DNA of 64,000 bases from assembly GCF_032681285.1 (NCBI RefSeq), contig NZ_CP136336.1, forward strand, positions 5,009,001-5,073,000, given 5' to 3'. The notes beneath the pieces were generated by a model. It was not told where the DNA came from, ran no database searches, and saw nothing but the letters and a program-made list of their open reading frames with translations. Below, one piece after another: positions 38,898 to 47,388 of this stretch. Positions within the stretch are counted from its first letter, which is position 1. Each line of letters starts with the position of its first letter. The position numbers were made by a program, and so were the translations under genes. Source of the stretch: Piscinibacter gummiphilus (lineage in GTDB: Bacteria > Pseudomonadota > Gammaproteobacteria > Burkholderiales > Burkholderiaceae_C).

Positions 38898-39674
38898 ATG
38901 CGCACCCTGCCCCGTTCCCGCCCCTCGCATTACCACCCCACGAGGCTGCTCGCCTGGGGCGCGGCCGCCGCGGTCCTGCTGCTGGCCGGTTGCACCGTCA
39001 CGCGGCTGCACACCGCGGTGGAGCTGGCCCGCGAGAGCGAGCCCCTGCAGCACCACGTTGACGCCGCGCCCGTGCGGCTGCTGATCGTGGGCGACAGCAC
39101 CGCCGTGGGCACCGGCGCCAGTTCACCCGACAAGAGCCTCGCCGGCCTGCTGGCCCAGGCCTACCCCGGCCTGCACATCGAGAACCGCGGCCGTGACGGC
39201 GCGACGCTCGCCGAAGTGCCGCACCAGCTCGAGGCCAGCGACGCCCGCTTCGACATCGTGCTCATGCTCGCGGGCGGCAACGACGTGATCCGCCTGCGCA
39301 ATCTCGACAACACCCCCAGCCACCTCGACCGTATCGTGCAACTCGCCAAGGCGCGTGCCGACACGGTGGTGCTGATGCCGGCCGGCAACGTGGGCAACGC
39401 GCCCTTCTTCTTCCCGCCTCTCTCGTGGTGGATGGCCTCACGCTCGCGTGAGCTGCATGCGCTGGTGCGCGACGCCGCACAACGGCAAGGCGTGGGCTAC
39501 GTGCGGCTCTTCAAGGAGCGGGCGGACGACCCGTTTGCGCAGCACAAGGCCTTGAACGCGAAGGACGGGCTGCACCCGAGCGACGGCGGCTACCAGGTCT
39601 GGTTCCAGGAGCTGCTGGCGCAGTCGACGCTCGCGCAGCGGCTGGCGCCTGCGCGCAGCACACCGGGCAGCTAG
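38898..39674 (+). CDS. SGNH/GDSL esterase lipoprotein
   Basis: A 258-residue protein with a signal and lipobox LLAGC (C32). An SGNH hydrolase domain follows: GDSTAVGTG with S67, GGNDVI, and DGLHPSDGGY holding the catalytic Asp and His. An AGGGG ribosome-binding site precedes the ATG at 38898. Substrate unknown; such lipoproteins may deacylate cell-envelope glycans or lipids. It is divergent from the cyanate operon and overlaps the convergent dipeptidase gene by four bases. Confidence 0.85.
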   Translation: MRTLPRSRPSHYHPTRLLAWGAAAAVLLLAGCTVTRLHTAVELARESEPLQHHVDAAPVRLLIVGDSTAVGTGASSPDKSLAGLLAQAYPGLHIENRGRDGATLAEVPHQLEASDARFDIVLMLAGGNDVIRLRNLDNTPSHLDRIVQLAKARADTVVLMPAGNVGNAPFFFPPLSWWMASRSRELHALVRDAAQRQGVGYVRLFKERADDPFAQHKALNAKDGLHPSDGGYQVWFQELLAQSTLAQRLAPARSTPGS

Positions 39675-40288
39675 TCGACCCGCACGAAAGTCTGCCGCAC
39701 GACGCTGCGGTCGAGCATGTCGAAGTGCCACCACTCGTTGTCGACGCCGTTGAAGCCGCCCGCCGCCATCACCCGGCGCAGCAGCTCGCGGTTCGTGACC
39801 TGCGTGGGCGTGAGCGCCCCGCTGGCGAGGTGCTCGGCTTCGAGCTTGGGGTGCGAAAGCTCGTCCATCTCGTCGAAGCCGCTGCCCATGTCAAGCTCGT
39901 CGCCGTTCGCATCGATGATCGTCACGTCGAGCGCCATGCCGAAGGAGTGGATGGAGCCGCGCGCGGGGTCGGCCACGTACTGGCGCAGGCCGGTGCCGTC
40001 GAGGAACTCCCACAGCTCGACCTGCACGCGGTGCGGGCGCAGCGCATCCAGCACGAGGATTCTGTATCCGGGCGCGAGCTTGGTGAGTTCTGACACCGAA
40101 CGCCCCAACCCCTCGGCCGCCAGCCGATGCAGCCATGCGCAATCGAGCTCACCGTAGAGGTCACGCCCCACGAAGTTGCGAGGGCCGACATAACGCAGGT
40201 CCACTGCCACGCCGCTGATGGACGACAGGGCACGGAAATCGGGGTGGGTTGCGATGTCTTCGCAGCGCATGGGCAGGGATCGATTCAC
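39671..40288 (-). CDS. D-alanyl-D-alanine dipeptidase (VanX/DdpX family, M15)
   Basis: A 205-residue zinc peptidase. Zinc ligands H114 and D121 are in SIHSFGMALDVT, and E185 and H188 in EWWHFD. The transition-state arginine is R84 in ALRPHRVQ. No signal peptide is seen, so it acts in the cytosol, probably on recycled D-Ala-D-Ala. The start is a GTG at 40288 or an ATG at 40270. No vanA/vanH-type genes are nearby, so a glycopeptide-resistance role is not indicated. Confidence 0.9.
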   Translation of the reverse strand: MNRSLPMRCEDIATHPDFRALSSISGVAVDLRYVGPRNFVGRDLYGELDCAWLHRLAAEGLGRSVSELTKLAPGYRILVLDALRPHRVQVELWEFLDGTGLRQYVADPARGSIHSFGMALDVTIIDANGDELDMGSGFDEMDELSHPKLEAEHLASGALTPTQVTNRELLRRVMAAGGFNGVDNEWWHFDMLDRSVVRQTFVRVD

Positions 40289-40345
40289 ACCCTTGCAAGC
40301 ATATGCCGGAGAGAAATGCCCGGCTTTACGCCGGGGGGATGAGAA

Positions 40346-42139
40346 CTATTGCAGCGCCACACTGTTGAACAGTACGACGGAATCTGCGGGTGACGACCAA
40401 TACGTGGCGTTGGTGCGGATCGCGACTTGCCCTGCCGGACCGGCCACGAGTTCGGAGGGTGACGCGCCTGCCAGCGAGAAGCCATACACGGGGGTGCCGA
40501 GGATCACCTGTGTCGTCGCGTCGACAACGGCCAGCCGTGAATTCGCGGTGGCTGAAAACGCTGAGGACTCTGTGCACACCAAGCGATTCGGCACATTGAG
40601 CACCCGGCACGTCCCCTCGACCCCGACCTGGCCCAGTTGCGCCAGATCCGTGCTGCGGTAGAGCGTGCGGTCGAGCAAGAGCCCATGCGGCGACCACTCC
40701 AGCGTGCGAGTGCCGAAGTTGCCACCGGCCGACACCACCTGCACCTGCTGCAGACCATCGGCCACCACGGACATACGCCGCAACCCGAACTCGGTGCTTT
40801 CGTTGTTAAAGCCGTAGACCGAACTGCCGTCGGCACCGAAGGTGATGAGATTGCTGCCAGTGTGGTCGCCGGTCATGCGAGGCTGCAACACGCCACCGCG
40901 GACAAGCACCACCCCACCGTGCCGAGGCGACACGCCGGTGCGCATCAGAGACACGGCGATCACATCCGCATCTGACGGCGAGACGGCGAGCTTCTCCGTC
41001 AGCATCTGCCCGTAATAGGGCGACGATGGCAAACGGACTCGCCACGCCTCGGAGAAATCTGGCAGGTTGAGCTTGACCACCTCACCCGTTCCGTTAAGGC
41101 CCACATACAACGCGTTTCCGCTGGGATGCATGACCAAGGCAGCGGGCTGGGATCCCACACTGCGGCCGGCATAGGTCACCGCGCCCGTCGTCGGCTCGAT
41201 GATTGCAATCTGGTTGCCATAGACCGGCACACTGCCGGGCACGCTGGCGTAGTAGCGGTTCCGTGTGGCATCGAACACCAGTGCCGCATGAAGCAAGGGA
41301 ACGCGGACGAAGTTGCCTGTGTTCCCGAACACGTCAACACCAGCGACCGTCCCGGCGGTCAGGACCAGGGTGTACGGCTGCTCGATTTGCGCCCCGGATG
41401 CATCGACCATGGAGCGCTCGGCGCGAATCAGCCCTACCCGCGGCGCCCACCAGGCTTCCTCCATCGACACGGAAGTCTGTATCTCGTAGCGCATGTTCGA
41501 CGGCTGCAAGGTGACCAGCCACTCGTTGTGAAAGCGCGCCACATCAGTGAAGACGCTTCCGTTTGGCAATGTGATCCTCTCGAAGCCGACGAACACCTGA
41601 CGCAACTCGATGCGAAAGCTGTCCGTCACCCCGTCTCCATCGAAATCCTCGCCAGCGCTACCCTGGCGGACATGCGAGCGCCGTGCCCCGGCCTGGTAGA
41701 AGGGCTCCGCGTATTCCAGAAGGTCGCCCACGATCTGATTCACCACCGCCGGTGCGTCAGCCATTGGCTGCACCGCGACGATGCCTTCGCTGGTGCGACG
41801 GTACACCGTGAAGTTGGATTCGCCCTGTGCCGTCTCCGTCACCCGGACATCGGTTCCCGATTCGCTTGACACCGTGCGCGTGAGCGTCTCACCCTGCGCT
41901 CCCCCATCCTGCCGCCGTTCGTATGTCCAGCTGTCGCCGGCCGCGGCCGGAAAATAGTTGCTGCTGCGACGGTCGATGCGAACTCCCGTTGGCAGGTTGT
42001 CCTCGGACAAGGTCACGAGGGCTGCCCTGGTCTGCGGTGTGGTGGATGGAGTCGTGACGGAGTCGCCACCTCCCCCTCCGCAGGCCGACAAGACAACCAG
42101 CAGGCATGACACACCCCACAGGTGCGCTCTGTTCTTCAT
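40346..42139 (-). CDS. Large lipoprotein with a predicted beta-propeller domain
   Basis: A 597-residue protein with a lipoprotein signal, LSAC followed by five glycines (C20). The first 250 residues are beta-rich and unassigned. From about 270 onward, repeated blade-like stretches occur (LVFDATRNRYYASVPGS, LVMHPSGNALYVGLNGTGEVVKL, LEWSPHGLLLDRTLYRS). These suggest a YncE-like seven-bladed propeller. Third-position GC appears lower than in neighbours, which may indicate recent acquisition. Function unknown; probably a surface or periplasmic binding protein. Confidence 0.7.
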   Translation of the reverse strand: MKNRAHLWGVSCLLVVLSACGGGGGDSVTTPSTTPQTRAALVTLSEDNLPTGVRIDRRSSNYFPAAAGDSWTYERRQDGGAQGETLTRTVSSESGTDVRVTETAQGESNFTVYRRTSEGIVAVQPMADAPAVVNQIVGDLLEYAEPFYQAGARRSHVRQGSAGEDFDGDGVTDSFRIELRQVFVGFERITLPNGSVFTDVARFHNEWLVTLQPSNMRYEIQTSVSMEEAWWAPRVGLIRAERSMVDASGAQIEQPYTLVLTAGTVAGVDVFGNTGNFVRVPLLHAALVFDATRNRYYASVPGSVPVYGNQIAIIEPTTGAVTYAGRSVGSQPAALVMHPSGNALYVGLNGTGEVVKLNLPDFSEAWRVRLPSSPYYGQMLTEKLAVSPSDADVIAVSLMRTGVSPRHGGVVLVRGGVLQPRMTGDHTGSNLITFGADGSSVYGFNNESTEFGLRRMSVVADGLQQVQVVSAGGNFGTRTLEWSPHGLLLDRTLYRSTDLAQLGQVGVEGTCRVLNVPNRLVCTESSAFSATANSRLAVVDATTQVILGTPVYGFSLAGASPSELVAGPAGQVAIRTNATYWSSPADSVVLFNSVALQ

Positions 42140-42228
42140 TGAATCCTCCCTGGAAACTAGACACTCGGCCGCTCTTGTGGCGCAAGGAAACGCTCTGGCG
42201 ACCGCCGGTTCGGGAGTATCGCAGCGAC

Positions 42229-43035
42229 CTACGTCAACCGCCGGTACTCATTCAGGTGTCGCAAGGCGCGATGTGGCCGCCCGGTTCGCTCATGCAAGCA
42301 GGCGAGGTTGTAGTGCGCGTCGGCGAGTTCGGGCCGTAAGGTAAGCGCACGCTCGTAGGCGGCGATGGCCTCGTCGTGCCGCTGCTGGTCTTCGAGCGCG
42401 ATGCCACGGTTGAAATGCAGATCGGCGTTGTCGGGCAAATGCAGGAGCGCCTCGTCGAGCGTCTGCACAGCGTCGTCGCAGCGACCCTGTTCGCACATCA
42501 GCGCGCTGAGGTTGAGCCACGCCGGCGCATGCACGGGGTCGGCCGCCAGGGCCAGGCGGTAGGCCTTCTCGGCCGCCGCGGCGTCGTGCGCTTCGAGGGC
42601 CACGCCTTCGGCGAACCAGTCGACCGTCTCCTGCGGCAGCGGCTGGACGACCGGCGCCGCCGCGCGGTCGAAATCCATGAGCAGCTGGCCGCTCTCGGCC
42701 TCCCACTGCAACGGTCCCTCGCGCACGACGACCTGGCGGTCGATGGCCGTCAGGCGCACGCCGCTCAGTGGCAGCGGGCCCAGCCCGCCCTTCACCCGCG
42801 CCAAGGCACGCAGCAGCTTGCGCGACGGCACCTGCGCCGTGCGCAGCCGGTGCGCGGTGCGCAACAGCACCACATCCTGGAAGGTGAAGCGCCACGCATG
42901 GCGCGGGCCACGGGTGGGCGTGACGACGCCGGCCTCGATCAGACCGTTCACCACATGGGCCGGCAGGCCGAGCAGGGCCTGCACCTTGCGCAGGCTCAGC
43001 GTGGCCTGGCGGTCGTCCGCACCCGAGGGGCTCAC
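42229..43035 (-). CDS. MerR-like HTH protein with TPR repeats
   Basis: A 268-residue protein. Residues 12-75 (LSLRKVQALLGLPAHVVNGL and VVLLRTAHRLRTAQVPSRKLLRAL) resemble a MerR-type winged helix. Residues 135-268 form about four TPR units (AWLNLSALMCEQGRCDDAV, LHFNRGIALEDQQRHDEAIA, AHYNLACLHERTGRPHRALR). Its start overlaps the Ku stop by four bases, so the two are translated together. I know no named family for this architecture; a DNA-linked scaffold or a regulator of end-joining are possible roles. Confidence 0.75.
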   Translation of the reverse strand: MSPSGADDRQATLSLRKVQALLGLPAHVVNGLIEAGVVTPTRGPRHAWRFTFQDVVLLRTAHRLRTAQVPSRKLLRALARVKGGLGPLPLSGVRLTAIDRQVVVREGPLQWEAESGQLLMDFDRAAAPVVQPLPQETVDWFAEGVALEAHDAAAAEKAYRLALAADPVHAPAWLNLSALMCEQGRCDDAVQTLDEALLHLPDNADLHFNRGIALEDQQRHDEAIAAYERALTLRPELADAHYNLACLHERTGRPHRALRHLNEYRRLT

Positions 43036-43952
43036 TTCCTTGCGCGAGCGCGGGCCGGGGCGGCTGCGGGGGCGGGGCTCGCCGCGGCGCGCCGGGGTGG
43101 CTTGCGCTCCTTCAGCGTGGCGGTGTCGGCCGCCGCGGTGGCCTTGGCCGGCGCAGCCTTCGCGCTGCCCTTCTTCGCCAGGCTCGCGCGCAGCGCATCC
43201 ATGATGTCGATCACCTGCCCGCCACTTGTGCCCGGCGCTTCATCGGGGCGATGCGCGGCGACGATCTTCTTGCCGGCGATCTTCTTGTCGATGGCAGCGA
43301 GGATCCGCGCCTTCTCTTCATCCTGGAACTGCGCCGGGTCGTAGTTGTCGGCCGAGATCTGCTCGATGAGCTGGGTGGCCAGCTGCACCTCGGCGTCGGA
43401 GACGCTCACGGTCTCGATGTCGAGCTCGCCGAGGCTGCGCACCTCGTCGGCGTAGAGCAGCTGCTGCAACACCAGGCCTTCTTCTGCAGGGCGCACCTGC
43501 ACCACGTACTGCTTGCCCTTCCAGGCCATGCGGGCGAGCGCCACACGTTTGGTCTTGCGCATGGCCTGCATCAGCAGCGAATAAGGCTTCGCGCCGCGCT
43601 TGTCGGGCCCGAGGTAGTAGGCGCGGTCGTAGTAGATGGGGTCGATGGCCTTGTCTGGCACGAAGGCCACGATGTCGACCACGTGGCTGGCTTCGGCCTC
43701 CAGGGCCTTCAGCTCCTCGGGTTCGAAGATCACGAAGTGGTCTTTCTCGAACTCGTAGCCCTTGACCATCGCCGCGCGCTCGACCACCTCGCCGGTCTTG
43801 ACCGAGACATACTGCTGCTTCACGCGCGAGCCGTCCTTCGTCAGCAGGTTGAAGCCGACGCTGGCCGAACTCTCGGTGGCCGAAAACAGCTTCACCGGGA
43901 TCGAGACGAGCCCGAAGCCGAGGGTGAGCGATGCGAGCGAGCGTGCAGCCAT
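43032..43952 (-). CDS. ku: Non-homologous end-joining protein Ku
   Basis: A 306-residue bacterial Ku, a homodimeric ring that threads onto DNA double-strand ends. The start MAARSLASLTLGFGLVSIPVKLFSA at 43952 is the family start. The core continues through DPIYYDRAYYLGPDK and the minimal C-terminal helix GGQVIDIMDALRASL (245-259). The last 45 residues are Lys/Arg/Ala/Pro-rich, the variable basic tail that aids DNA binding. LigD, the usual partner ligase, is not in the window. It overlaps a MerR/TPR gene by four bases. Confidence 0.95.
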   Translation of the reverse strand: MAARSLASLTLGFGLVSIPVKLFSATESSASVGFNLLTKDGSRVKQQYVSVKTGEVVERAAMVKGYEFEKDHFVIFEPEELKALEAEASHVVDIVAFVPDKAIDPIYYDRAYYLGPDKRGAKPYSLLMQAMRKTKRVALARMAWKGKQYVVQVRPAEEGLVLQQLLYADEVRSLGELDIETVSVSDAEVQLATQLIEQISADNYDPAQFQDEEKARILAAIDKKIAGKKIVAAHRPDEAPGTSGGQVIDIMDALRASLAKKGSAKAAPAKATAAADTATLKERKPPRRAAASPAPAAAPARARARK

Positions 43953-44073
43953 GGTGGACCGCAGGCTACGCCGGCCGCCGGGCTCGCGCCGTCGGGCACC
44001 GGATCGACCGGCTGTAGGACGACGCCGACCCGCCGCGCTGTAAGGTTCACCGCCACACCACGACTTCGCCGCC

Positions 44074-44535
44074 ATGAAGAAAGCCTTGCTCCTGACCGCG
44101 ACACACCTGGTGGCATTGGCCGTGGGGTTTGCGGCCGGCGTCTACCTGCTGCCCATCCTCACGGCGGCGCCGCCATCGCCGGTGACCCTGGACGCGCGCG
44201 AGGCGCTCTTCCAAGGCCAGTTCCGCCGCGACCTGAAAGACAGCGACCTCCTGCATTGGGGCGAAGGCCAGGTGCGGCTTGACGCACGCCGCATCGCCTT
44301 CGACGGCAAGCTCGCCCCCGGCCCCGACTACAAGCTCTACCTGTCGCCGCAGTTCGTCGAGACCGAGGCCGACTTCAAGCGGCTCAAACCCACCATGCTG
44401 CGCGTGGGCGACGTGCGCAACTTCGAGCGCTTCGAGTTGCCGCTGCCACCGAGCACCGACCTCACCCGCTACGACACGGTCGTGATCTGGTGCGAGACCT
44501 TCAGTCAGTTCATCACCGCGGCGCGCTACCGCTGA
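44074..44535 (+). CDS. DM13-domain membrane-anchored protein
   Basis: A 153-residue protein with one N-terminal membrane anchor (LLLTATHLVALAVGFAAGVY). The DM13 domain follows, with FQGQFRRDLKDSDLLHWGEGQVRL, YKLYLSPQFVETEADF and the conserved end DTVVIWCETFSQFITAARY. DM13 is a predicted periplasmic redox or haem-related domain of the DOMON type. It is divergent from ku. Partner unknown. Confidence 0.85.
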   Translation: MKKALLLTATHLVALAVGFAAGVYLLPILTAAPPSPVTLDAREALFQGQFRRDLKDSDLLHWGEGQVRLDARRIAFDGKLAPGPDYKLYLSPQFVETEADFKRLKPTMLRVGDVRNFERFELPLPPSTDLTRYDTVVIWCETFSQFITAARYR

Positions 44536-44645
44536 TCACGAGGCGCTGAAAAGAAACGAAACACAACGATGCGGGCGCGAAAGGACACCCACGCGCCGCC
44601 GCCCGACCATGCCCTCATGTTCAACACGTCTCGAAAGGACACGAC

Positions 44646-45125
44646 ATGAGAACCTGGCTCAAGCGCTCCCTGATCGGCATCTTCGGCGTCTCGCTGCTCG
44701 CGGGGGGCCTGGCCGCCTGCTCGCACCAGCGCCACTACGGCTACTTCGGTGACCGCACCACCGAAGCCGAGCGCGCTGAGAAACGTGCCCACATGGTCGA
44801 CAAGGCGAGCCGCAAGCTCGACCTCGACGCCGCCCAGAAGGCCAAGCTCACCGTGCTGGCCGACACGCTGGAAGCGCAGCGCCAGTCGATGAAGGCAAGC
44901 GGCGGCGAGCCGCGTGCCGAGTTGAAGGCGGTGATCGCCGGCGCGCAGTTCGACCGCGCCAAGGCGCAGTCGCTGGTCGACGCCAAGACCACTGCGATGC
45001 GCAGCGCCTCGCCGGCCGTCATCAACGCCGCCGCCGACTTCTACGACAGCCTCAAGCCCGAGCAGCAGCAGAAGCTGCGCGAGGCGCTCGACCGCTTCGG
45101 CCACCACCGTGGGTGGCGCGGATGA
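44646..45125 (+). CDS. Spy/CpxP-like periplasmic lipoprotein
   Basis: A 159-residue protein with signal and possible lipobox LAAC (C25). The helical region (KLDLDAAQKAKLTVLADTLEA ... AADFYDSLKPEQQQKLREAL) has the spacing of the Spy/CpxP family of periplasmic chaperones. It lies 28 bases before a CpxR-like regulator gene and its kinase, the classical CpxP-CpxRA neighbourhood, so envelope stress sensing is the likely context. Confidence 0.8.
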   Translation: MRTWLKRSLIGIFGVSLLAGGLAACSHQRHYGYFGDRTTEAERAEKRAHMVDKASRKLDLDAAQKAKLTVLADTLEAQRQSMKASGGEPRAELKAVIAGAQFDRAKAQSLVDAKTTAMRSASPAVINAAADFYDSLKPEQQQKLREALDRFGHHRGWRG

Positions 45126-45153
45126 ACCGGCGCCTTGTGTCAGCATCGCGCCC

Positions 45154-45843
45154 ATGCACCGCATCCTGCTGATCGATGACGATGAAGACCTGGCCGCCCC
45201 GCTCGCGACCTACCTGCAACGTTTCGACCTCGCGCTCGACCATGCGGCACGCCCCACGCTGGGCCTCGCGCGGCTGGCCGAGCAACGCTACGACGCGGTG
45301 ATCCTCGACGTCATGCTGCCCGAGATGGACGGCTTCGAGGTCTGCCGCCGCATCCGCCACGACAGCGACATCCCGGTGCTGATGCTCACCGCCCGTGGCG
45401 ACGTGACCGACCGCGTGGTGGGCCTCGAACTCGGCGCCGACGACTACCTGCCCAAGCCCTTCGAGCCGCGCGAGCTGGCCGCGCGCTTGCAGACGATCCT
45501 GCGCCGCTCGCGCAACGGCGGGTCGGGCGATGCCCAGAAGCCGCAGAAGCTCGACTTCGAGGGCCTGAGCATCGACCTGCAGCGCCGCGAGGTGCACCGC
45601 GAGGGCGAGCTGCTCGAGCTCACCGGCACCGAGTTCGAACTGCTGGTGATGCTGGCCCGCGAGCCGGGCCGTGTCTTCACACGCGACGAGATCCTCAACA
45701 AGCTGCGCGGGCGCGAAGCCGATCTCTTCACCCGCGCGGTCGACATCCTGGTGAGCCGCCTGCGCAAGAAGCTCGAGCCGCTGCCGCTCATCAAGACGCT
45801 GCGCAACGCGGGCTACACCTTCGCCGGGGTGCCACGGGCATGA
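45154..45843 (+). CDS. OmpR-family response regulator (CpxR-like)
   Basis: A 229-residue regulator. The receiver domain has acidic DDDED at 8-12, phospho-acceptor D52 in VILDVMLPEMDG, T79 and K101. A winged-helix domain follows (LTGTEFELLVMLAREPGRVFTRDEI; DILVSRLRKKLEPLPLIKTLRNAGYTF). The start at 45154 is supported by the family. It overlaps the kinase gene by four bases and follows the Spy-like gene. Confidence 0.93.
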   Translation: MHRILLIDDDEDLAAPLATYLQRFDLALDHAARPTLGLARLAEQRYDAVILDVMLPEMDGFEVCRRIRHDSDIPVLMLTARGDVTDRVVGLELGADDYLPKPFEPRELAARLQTILRRSRNGGSGDAQKPQKLDFEGLSIDLQRREVHREGELLELTGTEFELLVMLAREPGRVFTRDEILNKLRGREADLFTRAVDILVSRLRKKLEPLPLIKTLRNAGYTFAGVPRA

Positions 45844-47135
45844 GGTGGCGGCGCAGACACGTGCAAGCCCATCCGCGCTGGCACCAGCGCTTCCGCCATT
45901 CGCTGAAGTGGCGCCTCGTGGCACTCTTCCTCGTGCTGGCGGCCGGCACGGTGATGGTGTTCATGGGCGGCACGCGCGCAGCGCTGTCGGGCGGCTTCGA
46001 ACTCTTCGTCAAGCCGCTGCTCACCGACTACGTCGACCGCCTGGCCGCCGACATCGGCTCGCCACCCGACCTGGCGCGGGCGCAGGCGCTGGTCGAGAAA
46101 CTGCCGATCTCGGTGCGCATCGACGGGCCCACCGTGCAGTGGGACTCGCACCCGGGCAAGTACGCCGAGTGGAAGCGCCAGGTGAAGGACGACGACTGGG
46201 GCCGGCGCCTGCTCACCCGCAGCACCGCCGACGGCCACCGCATCACCTTCGGCATGGGCACCAACGTCTGGCACGAGCGCCACCCGGTGCGCGCGCTGCT
46301 GCCGCTCGCCGGCCTGCTGCTGCTCACGCTCCTGGCGTATGCCACCGTGCGCCGGCTCTTCCGCCCGCTCGACGACATCCGCCGGGGCGCGCAGCGCTAC
46401 GGGGAAGGCAACTTCAGCGCGCCCATTCCGATCCGCCGCCGCGACGAGCTGGGCGACCTCGCGCAGCAGGTCAACGACATGGCCACCGGCCTGCAGGGCA
46501 TGCTGCACAGCCAGCGCGCGCTGCTGCTGGCCATCAGCCACGAGCTGCGCTCGCCGCTCACCCGCGCACGCCTCAACGCCGAACTCTCCGGCGACACCCC
46601 GGAGCGCGCCGCGCTGCTGCGCGACCTCGCGCTGATGGGCACGCTGATCGCCGACCTGCTGGAAGGCGAGCGTCTCGCCGCCGGCCCTTCGGCCCTGCAG
46701 CGCACGCCCACCGACCTCAACACCTTGGTGCGTGAGGTCGCGGCCGGCTTCGACGGCCAGCCCTTGCAGCTGACGCTCGCCGACGAGCTGCCCGCCGTGC
46801 CGCTCGACCGCCCTCGCGCGACGATGCTGGTGCGCAACGTGATCGACAACGCGCTGCGCCACGGCTCGTCGGATGGGCCGGCGATGGTGAGCACGCATGT
46901 CGATGGCGAGTGGGCCGTGCTCACCGTGCGCGACCACGGCCCCGGCGTGCCCGACGACCAGCTTGCGCGCCTCACCGAGCCCTTCTATCGGCCCGATGTG
47001 GCCCGCACCCGGGCCGCGGGCGGCGTCGGCCTGGGGCTGTACCTGTGCCGCCTCGTCGCACAGTCGCATGGCGGCACGCTCGTGTTGCGCAACGCCCATC
47101 CCGGCCTCGAAGCGGTGGTGCGCTGGCCCACCTGA
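45840..47135 (+). CDS. Sensor histidine kinase (CpxA-like)
   Basis: A 431-residue kinase with two membrane segments (about 23-42 and 152-171) around a periplasmic loop of roughly 110 residues, then HAMP and HisKA with H234 in ISHELRSPLTRAR. The ATPase domain has N box VRNVIDNALRHG, G1 DHGPGVPD and G2 GGVGLGLYLC. It overlaps the response regulator gene by four bases and forms a pair with it. The stimulus is unknown; the neighbouring Spy-like protein suggests envelope stress. Confidence 0.92.
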   Translation: MRWRRRHVQAHPRWHQRFRHSLKWRLVALFLVLAAGTVMVFMGGTRAALSGGFELFVKPLLTDYVDRLAADIGSPPDLARAQALVEKLPISVRIDGPTVQWDSHPGKYAEWKRQVKDDDWGRRLLTRSTADGHRITFGMGTNVWHERHPVRALLPLAGLLLLTLLAYATVRRLFRPLDDIRRGAQRYGEGNFSAPIPIRRRDELGDLAQQVNDMATGLQGMLHSQRALLLAISHELRSPLTRARLNAELSGDTPERAALLRDLALMGTLIADLLEGERLAAGPSALQRTPTDLNTLVREVAAGFDGQPLQLTLADELPAVPLDRPRATMLVRNVIDNALRHGSSDGPAMVSTHVDGEWAVLTVRDHGPGVPDDQLARLTEPFYRPDVARTRAAGGVGLGLYLCRLVAQSHGGTLVLRNAHPGLEAVVRWPT

Positions 47136-47221
47136 CGCCCGGTGCGCCGCTTGAGCCAGGTCAATAGCCTTGAAAAAGCCCCGTTATTCGTCACATCGCC
47201 GAAACACGAACCCCCTACACT

Positions 47222-47386
47222 GAAGCTCTTCTCTGATGCAAGACCGGCCGCACCATTGGGCGGAACCACGGGAACCCGTCACCCAGCACAGAGCAAAACC
47301 GTCATGGCCGCAGCCGCTTCGAGCGGTGAGCCCCCATGCCCGGAAGACGAGCCCGCCGCCAGCAATGGTCGCGGGCTTTTTCTTTT
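47222..47386 (+). ncRNA. Candidate structured RNA upstream of an intrinsic terminator
   Basis: Within the 253-base gap after the kinase gene, successive hairpins can form on the plus strand. First, TGGG..CCCA encloses ACGGG/CCCGT (47257-47285). Next, CATGG/CCATG encloses a perfect CCGCT/AGCGG stem (47303-47338). Last is the terminator at 47350-47386. TACACT at 47216-47221 could be a -10, but no good -35 was found. It may be an independent small RNA or the structured 3' end of the kinase mRNA. No known RNA family was recognised. Confidence 0.35.
47350..47386 (+). terminator. Intrinsic terminator after the kinase operon
   Basis: The stem AGCCCGC/GCGGGCT (47350-47356 with 47371-47377) encloses a 14-base loop and is followed by TTTTTCTTTT. 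It ends plus-strand transcription just before the convergent fatty-acid hydroxylase gene. Confidence 0.8.
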
Positions 47387-47388
47387 GT

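Noticed and set aside
39671..40288. Glycopeptide-resistance locus based on the VanX-like dipeptidase
   Set aside because: No vanA or vanH type ligase or dehydrogenase gene is nearby. Gram-negative DdpX-type enzymes serve D-Ala-D-Ala recycling.
47222..47360. Cobalamin riboswitch, suggested by CCCGGAAGACG near the terminator
   Set aside because: The conserved core, including the central GCNNCACTG box, is absent and no B12-related gene lies downstream.
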